Below, one piece after another: positions 8,001 through 15,883 of a stretch of DNA of 24,015 nucleotides (positions are counted from its first letter, which is position 1; every line of letters starts with the position of its first letter). The stretch covers positions 1 to 24,015 of IMG/VR virus record IMGVR_UViG_3300005253_000644; one strand, 5' to 3'. The translations under genes and the position numbers were made by a program. Origin of the DNA: a virus. The notes under the pieces are model-generated. The model was not told the DNA's origin, made no database searches, and worked only from the letters and a program-made list of their open reading frames with translations.

Positions 8001-8074
8001 TTTCCGTTCCTCCTTCTTTGGTTTTATGCTACCTCAAAGGCCCCATTGGCTTAGAGCCCGAAGGTAAATCCAAG

Positions 8075-9073
8075 CTATGCAGCTTGACTTGTTAACACAC
8101 CATGACTCCTTCTCTTATCAACCCACACGTTTCCCCTTTGAACAATCTGGGAAACAACATCTTTGAATTGATTCGGGATCTCTTTCCATGGACCCATAAC
8201 CATATTAACAGCAGGGTCAATACTGAACCCTATATGGTTTCTGTCTATGAAATAGGTGTATCCCGTGGTGCATTTTGGACTCCAAATCCAAACCCTACCC
8301 TTGAAGGTAATGTGGTCCAGACCTAAGCTTACTGCTTCCTTATTCACCACCTGCACCCTTTCAAGTGCTTCCGACTCGCCAAGTTCATACGTGGTTTGGT
8401 CCGACACCATACAATCCGTTTTCCCCCATCTACTACAGGTGTTGAATAGATTGGTCATGTCCGACTCGCCATATACAGAAAATGCTCCACTAGAGGTCTT
8501 TTGTTGATTCTGCCAAATCTTGTTACCATCAACATCGACAATTGTGGATTGGTCTAAGCCATGAACTGTTACACTATCGGTTGGTGCATCATCAATGAGG
8601 TATGGAAGTCCATTGTAGTCGTCAACGCTTGTTCCGCCCGTGTCCGCCCAGAGGGCATCTTCTACTTTTAACATGAGGGCATCACGCATTGTGTCTATCT
8701 TTGCGTTCATCAGCTTCAAATGAGCTGTCTTACTTCCCCCATTCACTTTATCATCCACCCAATATCTCACGAGTTGATCGCCGAGGTTCTTCCAATAATC
8801 GTATGCAATGGATAGTGGATCGAAGTCACTAATTGTGAAGGTAGCACCTTTTCCAAAGAACTTGGCTGTATTGGATTTATTCACCCGTAGAGGAATTTCC
8901 AACCTTCTACCATCAGTTGACTCCATCTTTACCATACCCTTGCTTTTCCATAATGCAAGAAGTCGGTTCTCCTCGAAGACTTGGTCTACCACCCCTTGAC
9001 GCCTTTTTGCCCACGTGCTTGTGTATAAGCCATTAAGCGTTTCAGTGAGTGTTCCAGCAGTTGCTAATGCCAT
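8075..9073 (-). CDS. Major capsid protein (HK97-fold candidate)
   Basis: 332 residues. The N-terminal TETLNGLYTSTWAKRRQGVVDQVFEENRLLALWKSKG is the arm segment typical of one class of environmental phage capsid proteins. It is followed by an E-loop-like beta region (GRRLEIPLRV, KFFGKGATFTI) and a helix with TMRDALMLKVEDALW. The C-terminal domain contains FKGRVWIWSPKC and a final DVVSQIVQRGNVWVDKRRSHG. It follows an acidic scaffold-like gene, as capsid genes do, and the length is normal for this class. The family is inferred from pattern and order, not from a search. Confidence 0.8.
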   Translation of the reverse strand: MALATAGTLTETLNGLYTSTWAKRRQGVVDQVFEENRLLALWKSKGMVKMESTDGRRLEIPLRVNKSNTAKFFGKGATFTISDFDPLSIAYDYWKNLGDQLVRYWVDDKVNGGSKTAHLKLMNAKIDTMRDALMLKVEDALWADTGGTSVDDYNGLPYLIDDAPTDSVTVHGLDQSTIVDVDGNKIWQNQQKTSSGAFSVYGESDMTNLFNTCSRWGKTDCMVSDQTTYELGESEALERVQVVNKEAVSLGLDHITFKGRVWIWSPKCTTGYTYFIDRNHIGFSIDPAVNMVMGPWKEIPNQFKDVVSQIVQRGNVWVDKRRSHGVLTSQAA

Positions 9074-9094
9074 CTTCGTGTCCTCTCTTTTTGG

Positions 9095-9838
9095 TTATAC
9101 TGCGGGGGGAAGACCGCCTTCCCCTATATTTTCATCCCAAGCCTCTTCTGCTGCGGATTCTGCTGTGTACTTTTTATCCTTATCGAATGACTTACTTCCA
9201 CCAGTAGGTTTTTCCCCACCCATCTTTCTCTGTATATCCTTCTCATCATCCGTGGGTTCATTTGCCAGCGTCTTTATCTCACTCTTAGCCTTTTCATACA
9301 GTTCGTTTAGACTCAACTTTGAGTTGGTCTTGTCCAAGGATAGACCATACATCATAGGTCTAACCTTGTTGAAGTCTGTGTGAGTTCTAGCAAATTGGTC
9401 CACTTCCATCTGAGTGGATGCCTTACTGGAAGTTTCCCACTCACTCTTGACTTTATTGAGCTTCTCGTCAAAGTCGGTTGAAAGGTCCTTCTTGGCCTTT
9501 TCATATACATCCTTCTTCGACATCTTTTCAAACTCATCGTCAGTCGTTGCTGGTGGAAGGGGTTCTGTAGGTCCCCCCTTATCCTTCTTATCGAGGAATT
9601 CTAAGTACTCTGGAGTCATTACTTCCATCCTCATATCTTCACCCGATTTCTCCAGTTCTTGAATCCGAACATTCGCCTTTTCTAAGTCTCCCTTGGGAAC
9701 AGTATCACCTGCAGCGCCTTTTCCATCATCGCCGGCGCCTTCACCTTCGCCTCCACTACCACCTTCGCCTTCACCTTCTCCAGCAAAGGTCATTCCGAGC
9801 ACTCCAAATGGTAGTAACCATCTTAACAGCCAATCCAT
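9095..9838 (-). CDS. Scaffold-like acidic protein
   Basis: 247 residues, strongly acidic and coiled-coil-prone. Residues 45-66 (KGDLEKANVRIQELEKSG) and 105-140 are helical. The helical C-terminal part is the usual capsid-contact region of scaffolds. It stands directly upstream of the capsid gene, the standard place for the scaffold that directs procapsid assembly. Two things are odd. The first 20 residues (MDWLLRWLLPFGVLGMTFAG) are hydrophobic, resembling a membrane anchor or signal. They are followed by a Gly-Glu repeat tract (about 20-36). No protease triad is seen. GAGGAGGT precedes the ATG. Confidence 0.72.
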   Translation of the reverse strand: MDWLLRWLLPFGVLGMTFAGEGEGEGGSGGEGEGAGDDGKGAAGDTVPKGDLEKANVRIQELEKSGEDMRMEVMTPEYLEFLDKKDKGGPTEPLPPATTDDEFEKMSKKDVYEKAKKDLSTDFDEKLNKVKSEWETSSKASTQMEVDQFARTHTDFNKVRPMMYGLSLDKTNSKLSLNELYEKAKSEIKTLANEPTDDEKDIQRKMGGEKPTGGSKSFDKDKKYTAESAAEEAWDENIGEGGLPPAV

Positions 9839-9841
9839 CGC

Positions 9842-10063
9842 CTACCTCCTCTTTCTAGTGAGTTCGTGTCTTCGTACTTTATATCCATGGGAAATCGCCC
9901 TTTTAGCAGCCCTCAAGAGAGTGCCACTCCAAAATCCCATCACTTTTACATCAAACTTGCCATCAGGCATTATCCTAACCTCTATCCTCTGTTCTTCCTG
10001 TTTTTCCTTCAACGACTCACTTCGTTCTCGCCCCTCCAGCTCTTCCTGTGTTCCAGCAACCAT
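9842..10063 (-). CDS. Small charged protein between portal and scaffold genes
   Basis: 73 residues, with AAAGGAG before the ATG. The first 27 residues are a charged helix rich in Glu and Arg. The middle RIEVRIMPDGKFDVKVMGFWSG forms two likely strands, and the C-terminus is a basic helix (LLRAAKRAISHGYKVRRHELTRKRR) that could contact nucleic acid. Position among head genes suggests an assembly or head-completion accessory. I do not recognise a family. Confidence 0.7.
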   Translation of the reverse strand: MVAGTQEELEGRERSESLKEKQEEQRIEVRIMPDGKFDVKVMGFWSGTLLRAAKRAISHGYKVRRHELTRKRR

Positions 10064-10082
10064 AACTCTCCTTTCGCCGAGT

Positions 10083-10316
10083 TCATATATCTAGGGGCTT
10101 TTTAACATCATCCCTCAGCACAAGCCCCCTCTTATCTAATTCCCTTTTAAGCTCCTCTTTATCCCTCACCTTCACTGGCTTATCCCCAAGTCCCCAGTGC
10201 CATCCACTATAGTCCTTACTCTTTCTCTCAACATGCCTTTCCCTCACTTCTTTATGCTTACCCCTATCTGCGAGCCAATTATCATAGTCATAATTATCTA
10301 GGCCATATTTCCCCAC
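10083..10316 (-). CDS. Small portal-coupled protein, unknown
   Basis: 77 residues from a GTG at 10316 that overlaps the portal stop as TAGTG, with only a weak AGGA upstream, so it probably depends on translational coupling. The N-terminus is rich in Tyr, Asp and Trp (YGLDNYDYDNWLADRG). Residues 37-70 (SGWHWGLGDKPVKVRDKEEL) resemble a short segment often seen in proteins encoded next to phage portals, ending in a helix with KRELDKRGLV. No metal site or membrane segment is visible. A head-assembly role is inferred from position. Confidence 0.68.
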   Translation of the reverse strand: MGKYGLDNYDYDNWLADRGKHKEVRERHVERKSKDYSGWHWGLGDKPVKVRDKEELKRELDKRGLVLRDDVKKPLDI

Positions 10317-12040
10317 TATACTAGTCCTGGGAACCTGCTTGCCCCAGGTCCTCCCTGACCCATGCCTGCAAACTCCTGAAATCCTATTGGCTGTTCGGGA
10401 CTATTACCTTTACCTGGCCGAGGGAATAACTGCTTCGGGTCTATCCAATCAAAATGGGATGCATAGGACTCAAGAAGATATTGCATGTTCATTCCTGGGA
10501 TCTTTGCCGCAAGTTCCATAAATTTCTCTGCCTCAGTCTTTTGGGTCATCTTGTTCTCAGGAATCGATTCCTCGGGACTCACTTTAAACTCAAACTCACC
10601 TTTTATCTGTTTTCCAGTAAATCTGACCCAATGCCTAGCACCATCTTGACCAATAACGTCAATCACCTTTTCCGTAGACCAATTGGCGAATATCAGTTGA
10701 TTCCATGCCCTCACTACTGATGACAACATGTCAGCCATCGTATCTCTCCGCTCGTCTACTCTTATCTGAGAAGCAGCCCTTACAATCTCTGCTTCGTGGG
10801 CAGTTCTCCTACCCCCAGGGGCTTCAAAGGCACCGAGTTGGTTCCTGGAAAATCCAATTATCTCCCTCATGTCCTCACGTGTTTCCCTTGCCGAAGCATA
10901 TAGGTCAGGTGGTACGTGGCTTTGAAATAGGGTAACAGCTTTCCTTATGTCCATGTGCTGACCTGAATCTACTGCAACTGCTGCTTTCACGTCTGGGTCA
11001 AGTAACTTGGATAGCTCGTCTTTCCCTAAAACGCCCTTATCATATAATATCTTAATAAGGCCTGCCCTTCTGTGCTTCGCAGCCATTGTTCTAATGTCGT
11101 TTATTTCCAATTGCTGGGGTTCGATGTATTTGGCATCGGGCGTCCACCAGAAGAAATCGGGGTCTTCGTTAAAGCCTAGAACACGGGCTGGGAGGCCCTC
11201 CATCTGCAAGTAGTCAAAATCATTACGCAGGAACTTGTCATGATCCAATGAGAGAACGAATACCCTACCTGAACGTTGATCATGGATTTGCCACAATTCC
11301 ACCCAATTCATATCTTCTGTTTCTTGAAACTTCTGTATCTCCCTATCAGCCTGAGGGGTTTGTTCAGGTCTTACCAAGTTGCTTGTGTATACTCCTTTCA
11401 AGCCCTTTTTGCCCGCACTTGGATACTTAGGGTCTTCTATTATGTCTTTAATGGGGCGCATCTTACGAAAGGCAAACCATTGGGCTTCGTTCCATCTCTG
11501 TGTCCCCCATGGGACTATGAAATCCTCTGGATTGCACCTGATGAACCAAGGCATTCCAGGTTTAACATTATAATTGTATTCTATCCGTTCCCCCTTTTTG
11601 TTGAAGGAGGTGAGGGAGCTATCTTCAAACTCATCCGATGCAAATTCGGGCTTATAACCATATTCCGTGTCATATCCAATAATCCCTGGACCCCTACCGC
11701 AAAGGAAACTATCCAGTGCCATCGACTTCATCTGTTCCTTCAGCCCAAGCTCCCTTATGAGTTGATTATCTATTCTCTCCACCACTCGCGCTTGCATTGT
11801 GAGGCCTGGTTTCATCCCAGTCACTAATACTCTGGGGTTGCGGAAGTATATCTGAGGTATCATTGCCCGTGCATATGAGTACATTATATTAACATATATC
11901 TGGTTTTTCTGATAAAAGGTACCCCTATAATAGTTCTTAAAGCGTCTCCAATCCTTGGATTTCCCAAATACAGACCTATATCTAATCCCTTTCTTTATTT
12001 GGTCCTTCCAATGATCCAACGGCTTCTGTTTTTCTGGCAC
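10316..12040 (-). CDS. Portal protein
   Basis: 574 residues from a GTG at 12040, with AAGGGG upstream. It follows the large terminase and precedes the scaffold and capsid genes, the canonical portal position. Visible portal-like parts are the N-terminal helical region (WRRFKNYYRGTFYQKNQIYVN), the clip/wing beta region with PWFIRCNPEDFIVPWGT, and the long stem helices around 355-450 (MDIRKAVTLFQSHVPPDLY, then REDMREIIGFSRNQLGAF). Twelve copies would form the DNA entry ring at one capsid vertex and dock the terminase. The C-terminus is Gly/Pro-rich and flexible. Length is within the normal range for portals. Confidence 0.85.
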   Translation of the reverse strand: MPEKQKPLDHWKDQIKKGIRYRSVFGKSKDWRRFKNYYRGTFYQKNQIYVNIMYSYARAMIPQIYFRNPRVLVTGMKPGLTMQARVVERIDNQLIRELGLKEQMKSMALDSFLCGRGPGIIGYDTEYGYKPEFASDEFEDSSLTSFNKKGERIEYNYNVKPGMPWFIRCNPEDFIVPWGTQRWNEAQWFAFRKMRPIKDIIEDPKYPSAGKKGLKGVYTSNLVRPEQTPQADREIQKFQETEDMNWVELWQIHDQRSGRVFVLSLDHDKFLRNDFDYLQMEGLPARVLGFNEDPDFFWWTPDAKYIEPQQLEINDIRTMAAKHRRAGLIKILYDKGVLGKDELSKLLDPDVKAAVAVDSGQHMDIRKAVTLFQSHVPPDLYASARETREDMREIIGFSRNQLGAFEAPGGRRTAHEAEIVRAASQIRVDERRDTMADMLSSVVRAWNQLIFANWSTEKVIDVIGQDGARHWVRFTGKQIKGEFEFKVSPEESIPENKMTQKTEAEKFMELAAKIPGMNMQYLLESYASHFDWIDPKQLFPRPGKGNSPEQPIGFQEFAGMGQGGPGASRFPGLV

Positions 12041-12113
12041 AATTTTCCCCTTCTAGCTTAGTATGGTTTTCTTCTTTTCCCCATCACAATTCCTCCAATC
12101 GTGTTAGAACCAA

Positions 12114-12163
12114 GTTCGGCAAAAGCGAGGCATTTTCAGGTACGGCAAAAGCGAAAAGCTTTT
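12114..12163. repeat. Short direct repeats between terminase and portal genes
   Basis: GTWCGGCAAAAGCG occurs at 12114-12127 and 12140-12153, 26 bases apart, followed by the palindrome AAAAGCTTTT (12154-12163) and then the dispersed palindrome copy B. Read on the minus strand these give CGCTTTTGCCGAAC and CGCTTTTGCCGTAC, close to GCTTTTCACCGAAC in the repeat cluster at 18711-18845. The 143-base gap between the two genes has no reading frame of its own. Confidence 0.65.
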
Positions 12164-12164
12164 G

Positions 12165-12187
12165 GTAAGTTCAATAATTAAACTTAC
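12165..12187. repeat. Dispersed AT-rich palindrome, copy B
   Basis: This is the most symmetrical copy: GTAAGTT and AACTTAC arms with one mismatch in 11 pairs around the centre at 12176 (core GTTCAATAATTAAAC). It contains the stop codon of the large terminase (12184-12186), just as copy A contains the LamG stop. Confidence 0.8.
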
Positions 12188-13836
12188 GCCCAGTCTGCAA
12201 CTGGTTCAAGATCTTCATTCGTGAAGTTGTCCCCACTCTCCTCTGGCATATATTGGTCAAGAAACCCCTTACCCTTTTTGCCCTCCATCGCCCACTTCAG
12301 GAACTTATCCATATCAGCCCTAAACACATACTCCTCTTTGCCCTTTCGAACTATAGCCCTGGGTTCCCCTGGCCTCGCTATTTGCAATTGGTATGCAGCA
12401 GCATCAAGCATATCATTCCTAACCGACCTATCATTAGGCACGTAGTTGCAGAACTCATCTATGAAGTCCTTGTGTTCTGGTCTACAATGGATTGCCATGT
12501 TGGATGCAATAGGTTGCAATGCCCTTATACGGAGGTCTTTTGAAACTGAGCTCTCTGTTCGCAGAGGTGCCATATGCAACCAACCCCTATTTTCCATCTC
12601 TTTCCTTAGGAAGTGTAATAGGGCTTTTTGGTAGTAGACTGTTTCAACACCAATCTTTTCGGGCTCATATATTCTATTATGTTTATATATGATATCTATG
12701 ACCTCACTTGGATTGAACCTTCCCACATCGTATCCAAGTACCCACATATGATTCCTGTCACACCATCCACAGGTGATTATAACAGCCCTTGAACCGTAGT
12801 TTTTCCTCTTACTCTCATTCCACCCAGCAAGGTCCACCGTGGTGAATACTCTCATGGATTCGGGCAGTTCGCCCTGACCCACATAATATTGTAACCACTC
12901 AGGTTTGAACAGCATATCCTCAATCGCCATAGGTCTATTCAAGTACTGTGTCGCAAACATATATGGACCTTGACTTGACCTAATCCTATCCAGCACCTCA
13001 CGCCCATACTGCTCTGGCCAAGTGGGTTTCCCATCTATAGTCCCATCATCTGTTGCTGATATATCCAGCACCTTATACTGCTTTTCATGAGTGCGTATGT
13101 GGTCCACTACATCATGCCTCGCCCACCTAGTTCCAATATTATGTATGCGTGTATGTGGACCAGGCACTAATAGGGAAGAAGCAAGTTTGTGCCACCCTAT
13201 TGCCTTGTCTATATCATCCTGGTTGGGCTGAAGTTCCTTCCCCGTGAGGTCGTCTTTCTTTGCATATATGATGTCATCTTCTATAATAAGGTCGTAGTGA
13301 CGAGACACCGTGGAGCCCCCAATACTACCAGCCTCAAATGTGCTTTCGGTGTAATCCTCACTCCTACTAATACATGCTTCTGAGTCACTCCATTTAACTT
13401 TGTTGAAGTTGGGAGGTATGACCTCAGGGAACAATGCTTGTAGGGATCTATTCCTCTCATATATTTTTCTAATTAAGTTTATAATCTTATGCGCATTAGC
13501 TACGACGTTAGATACTATTAGAATTCGGGCATTTTGCCCTAGCCCATAAAACTTATCATCCATCCCAATCCCCTCAGGGAATTCATCCCCCCGTTCTCTA
13601 GGCAATGTAACCCACACGGAAAATGCAATAGAGCCTATCCAGGTTTTAACAAACCCTCTTGGTAATGTCAGTTGTTTCCACCTATCTGGTTCTTCAAGGA
13701 ACCTGCAAACGCCCTTATGCAAACCCTCAGTGAGGTCATCATAGCCCATAACTGCGATGCAGAAGTTAAACAGGCTACTCAGACATCTCCTGCGTAATTC
13801 TAAGCGTGCTGATTCCTTCAATCTCGTTAGGTCCAT
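12184..13836 (-). CDS. terL: Terminase large subunit
   Basis: 550 residues. The ATPase domain shows a variant Walker A, LPRGFVKTW (58-66), a Walker B with LIIEDD (183-188), and a GTRW coupling-like motif near 235-238. The RNase H-fold nuclease supplies FTTVDLAG (Asp 335), IGVETV (Glu 398) and RNDMLDAA (Asp 475). Together these cut concatemeric DNA and power packaging through the portal. The Walker A has Val where relatives often have Gly or another small residue. The start at 13836 lies 62 bases inside the small-subunit gene and has a poor ribosome site, so translation may depend on coupling. Confidence 0.93.
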   Translation of the reverse strand: MDLTRLKESARLELRRRCLSSLFNFCIAVMGYDDLTEGLHKGVCRFLEEPDRWKQLTLPRGFVKTWIGSIAFSVWVTLPRERGDEFPEGIGMDDKFYGLGQNARILIVSNVVANAHKIINLIRKIYERNRSLQALFPEVIPPNFNKVKWSDSEACISRSEDYTESTFEAGSIGGSTVSRHYDLIIEDDIIYAKKDDLTGKELQPNQDDIDKAIGWHKLASSLLVPGPHTRIHNIGTRWARHDVVDHIRTHEKQYKVLDISATDDGTIDGKPTWPEQYGREVLDRIRSSQGPYMFATQYLNRPMAIEDMLFKPEWLQYYVGQGELPESMRVFTTVDLAGWNESKRKNYGSRAVIITCGWCDRNHMWVLGYDVGRFNPSEVIDIIYKHNRIYEPEKIGVETVYYQKALLHFLRKEMENRGWLHMAPLRTESSVSKDLRIRALQPIASNMAIHCRPEHKDFIDEFCNYVPNDRSVRNDMLDAAAYQLQIARPGEPRAIVRKGKEEYVFRADMDKFLKWAMEGKKGKGFLDQYMPEESGDNFTNEDLEPVADWA

Positions 13837-14308
13837 TGGATAACACCCTATCCCATCTATCAGATATTTTTCTATCTATTTCCACAATAGTTTTAGTCTT
13901 AGCTGGTTGCTTTGCATATCCAGCTCTATCAAGTATGTCTGAAGAAGCGGCATTTTTGACAAATGCATTCCCATTCACCAAGAGGTCTTTTTTGACATCA
14001 ATAGCTGTTCTTGCAAGGTCTTTTATCTCCTGTTCAATGGGGTCGCCCGCGGCAATTTTATCACTTTCATTGTCAACCACCTTTGCCCTCAACTCTGCCC
14101 ACTGTTTATCCCTTTGCACTTTATACAATGGACTATTAACTATAATGGACACCTGTGTATTAGTCATCCCTTCCAACTGCGCAATTCGCCCCTTCTTGTA
14201 TCCTGATATGTCATAAGCCAATATACGTTGAATACGAGTCGAATCCCTCTTAGGTTGCAAGTTTATGGTGTTGGGCGATTTCATGTGTTGTGGCACATAC
14301 TTTGGCAT
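13775..14308 (-). CDS. terS: Terminase small subunit candidate
   Basis: 177 residues from the ATG at 14308, selected because GTGGAGG lies six bases upstream. An in-frame GTG at 14320 overlaps that ribosome site. Residues about 28-60 (RILAYDISGYKKGRIAQLEGMTNTQVSIIVNSPLYKVQR) look like a helix-turn-helix DNA-recognition segment, as in small terminases that bind the pac or cos site. A long helical oligomerisation region (66-125) follows. It is the first gene of the virion module, directly upstream of and overlapping terL. The subunit identity is inferred from this order plus the domain pattern. Confidence 0.8.
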   Translation of the reverse strand: MPKYVPQHMKSPNTINLQPKRDSTRIQRILAYDISGYKKGRIAQLEGMTNTQVSIIVNSPLYKVQRDKQWAELRAKVVDNESDKIAAGDPIEQEIKDLARTAIDVKKDLLVNGNAFVKNAASSDILDRAGYAKQPAKTKTIVEIDRKISDRWDRVLSNGPNEIEGISTLRITQEMSE

Positions 14309-14338
14309 AATTGCCTCCACTTCAAATGGGAGTGAGAA

Positions 14339-14360
14339 AAGGTAGGTCTGTGCCTACCTT
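14339..14360 (-). promoter_or_regulatory. Leader hairpin upstream of the small terminase gene
   Basis: AAGGTAGG and CCTACCTT (14339-14346 and 14353-14360) form a perfect eight-base stem with a six-base loop, about 30 bases before the terS start. The minus-strand transcript would carry it in its 5-prime leader, followed by TTTTC. It may be an attenuator or a protein site. The ten bases GGTAGGTCTG recur exactly at 15475-15484. Confidence 0.6.
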
Positions 14361-14432
14361 GTAAGTTTAGTTCGGCGATTTCGGGCCGATTCCCCTAACC
14401 CCATATGATACAATATCTTGTGTCCAATATAA

Positions 14433-14461
14433 AGTATACACTATATCCGGTAGAAAGTCAA
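14433..14461 (-). promoter_or_regulatory. Sigma70-type promoter for the virion module
   Basis: On the minus strand TTGACT (14461-14456), a 17-base spacer, and TATACT (14438-14433) each match consensus at five of six positions. Transcription would start near 14426, giving a leader of about 118 bases before terS. The control region supplies no better candidate on this strand. Confidence 0.7.
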
Positions 14462-14769
14462 GTTTTTTCTTTAAACTTGCGCCAAAATCGCCCGAGGGTA
14501 TAAGCCCTAAGTCCTTTACCTATATGGATTTGTGAAAAACCCCAAAATTTATGTGAGTAATTTTGGAGGGTGTTATAAAATAACACATTCCGCATTGGGG
14601 GGCCCCCACCCCTACCTTTATTACAAAACACCACACCCATGTACACTCTCGGCGTGTATGTGCTGTGCAATATAGGGAATTTCGCCCAATCTTATAACGA
14701 CAAAGGGGGAATAAAAATATAACTCTATACATCATATGCACTTACAAGCACGCAACGCGCAAGTTTCCC

Positions 14770-14798
14770 TTGCCTTTCTTATAGGAATGTGCTATAAT
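14770..14798 (+). promoter_or_regulatory. Extended -10 promoter for the right-hand module
   Basis: TTGCCT (14770-14775), a 17-base spacer, and TGC-TATAAT (14790-14798) give a perfect -10 with the TGn extension and a four-of-six -35. Expected start of transcription is near 14805, 60-odd bases before the 14868 gene. Host RNA polymerase could read it without phage factors. Confidence 0.78.
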
Positions 14799-14867
14799 TA
14801 TATCATATAGACAAGTATATGGTTCTTTGATAATATGGTGTGCATGCATAGAAAGTAAAGGTGTATT

Positions 14868-15200
14868 ATGGGAAAAGCAATAGAAGGACAAGGCGCGTAT
14901 AAGGCTCCAGACGGGACAAATGTAAGTTTTACCTATGAATATACGCAATACGATAGCATAGCCGACGCCATTGCGGAAATAGGCGAAATTAAGGCCCTAA
15001 AGGACCTACAACGCATGATTAAGTTAGACGCGAGTAATCCTGCCAGAGAAAGTGCAAAGGTCGCTAATGGCCACTCAACGCGTATTTCGCTTACCGAGGA
15101 ACAAAAGGCCGACGCCAAATCCAAACGGCTTGCAGACAAATCCCTCTTAGAGGTTCTGAAAGCAAAAGGGATTTCCCTCGAACAACTTCAATCCATGTAG
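14868..15200 (+). CDS. First gene of the right-hand module, unknown
   Basis: 110 residues; AAAGGTG lies seven bases before the ATG. The N-terminal 30 residues are beta-prone (GAYKAPDGTNVSFTYEYTQYD). The remainder is helical and charged, with IGEIKALKDLQRMIKLDA and a C-terminal DKSLLEVLKAKGISLEQLQSM helix. There are no cysteines and no DNA-binding motif I can name. It is the first gene behind the extended -10 promoter and is isolated from the next gene by almost 700 non-coding bases, so it may be an early protein. Function is unknown. Confidence 0.72.
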   Translation: MGKAIEGQGAYKAPDGTNVSFTYEYTQYDSIADAIAEIGEIKALKDLQRMIKLDASNPARESAKVANGHSTRISLTEEQKADAKSKRLADKSLLEVLKAKGISLEQLQSM

Positions 15201-15472
15201 ATTTAAATGTAGTTAAATTTGCACTCACACCATATTTTCAATCCAACCAAGAATTCCCTCACAAATTCCCACTCAACTTATTAAATTCACTTCCCAACCG
15301 CCCTTTTCCTGTGAAACTTGCACTTTTTCGTGTAACCATGCAAAGTATTTAAGAATAGTGTTTATATGGGTTTATATTTTATACGCTTAATTCACCGTTT
15401 CTCTCTTTTTTTTTTATTATTTTTTTTTTTTAAGAACAAAAAAACAAAGCTAACTTTCCTTTACTAACTCCA

Positions 15473-15528
15473 TTGGTAGGTCTGGGGGGAAACCAATTTC
15501 CCTCTTTCAAAAGCCAGCTCTCTACCAA
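15473..15528 (+). ncRNA. Candidate folded RNA element
   Basis: TTGGTAG (15473-15479) pairs with CTACCAA (15522-15528). Inside, CTG (15482-15484) pairs with CAG (15515-15517), and GGGGGAAA (15485-15492) pairs with TTTCCCTC (15497-15504) across a CCAA loop with one G-U pair. It stands 40 bases downstream of the T tract. The outer stem has the same TTGGTAG/CTACCAA bases as the larger candidate at 19256-19411. No known family is assigned. Confidence 0.45.
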
Positions 15529-15583
15529 ACCCGACAACCCCCCGTGCAATTGTGTTTTCGTGTAAACTCGCCCTATATTCAAT

Positions 15584-15674
15584 CACCATAAGCAGTTACA
15601 ACAATTCTCCATTATGCAACCCAAACGCCCTCGTGATTAGGCCATACACCATATGTAGTTACATCACTTTTCCA
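15584..15674. repeat. Imperfect 30-base direct repeat
   Basis: Segments 15584-15613 and 15645-15674 begin CACCATA, share AGTTACA in the middle and end TCCATT, matching at 25 of 30 positions with a 61-base period. They lie in the G-poor non-coding stretch. They may be protein-binding sites or the remains of a duplication. Confidence 0.6.
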
Positions 15675-15883
15675 TTCTCGGCCAAATTCAACCCCCAAAC
15701 TTGCGCCAACCCCCCAAACTTTATTTTTCCAACTTACCCAACCCCATACACCACTTAAACTTACAACCAAAAATAAAACTTGCTTTTTCCCCACTTCCAT
15801 GGTATACTTTCATTAAGACCACACCCCGACTCCACAAAAACAACCACAACCACATCAAACTTATTAAAGGGGTAAAATTAGTT

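Larger units (their letters stand above)
14309..14867. other. Divergent control region between the two modules
   Basis: 559 bases without a convincing gene. Besides two outward promoters and the terS leader hairpin it holds three inverted repeats: CCAAAATT/AATTTTGG (14542-14566), GTGTTATAAAATAACAC (14570-14586), and a G6/C5 block at 14597-14607. It also holds a GTAAGTTTA half-site of the dispersed palindrome (14361-14369) beside GTTCGGC (14370-14376), another copy of the CCGAAC motif. The clustering of inverted repeats between the two promoters suggests regulator binding or an origin. Confidence 0.6.
15201..15883. other. Long G-poor, pyrimidine-rich non-coding stretch
   Basis: 683 bases with no gene I accept. 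The plus strand is strikingly poor in G and rich in C, T and A. It holds a T tract at 15406-15431, a foldable element at 15473-15528, a 30-base direct repeat, and TAAACTTACAACC at 15757 and again at 15901, just inside the next gene. AAACTTGC recurs near 15312, 15697 and 15776 (also at 14472). Reading frames here translate into low-complexity Pro/Asn-rich strings, and the one joined to the next gene lacks a ribosome site. Such base skew can mark an origin or a transcribed untranslated leader. Confidence 0.6.

Noticed and set aside
9693-10094. Plus-strand open frame of Pro/Ser repeats
   Set aside because: It is the reverse of the Gly-Glu tract of the scaffold-like gene; composition is an artefact.
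11276-11827. Long plus-strand open frame (183 codons) antisense to the portal gene
   Set aside because: No ribosome site, no family resemblance, and the opposite strand encodes a clear portal protein.
14458-14948. Three minus-strand open frames in the divergent region
   Set aside because: They lack ribosome sites, run through promoters and inverted repeats, and translate into cysteine/histidine-scattered strings without structure.
15406-15431. T tract as an intrinsic terminator for the 14868 gene
   Set aside because: No stable stem immediately precedes it on the plus strand, and it is 200 bases past the stop codon.
15701-15883. N-terminal extension of the ASFR coiled-coil gene
   Set aside because: Pro/Asn/His-rich translation of G-poor DNA, no ribosome site at 15701; the ATG at 15884 has one.
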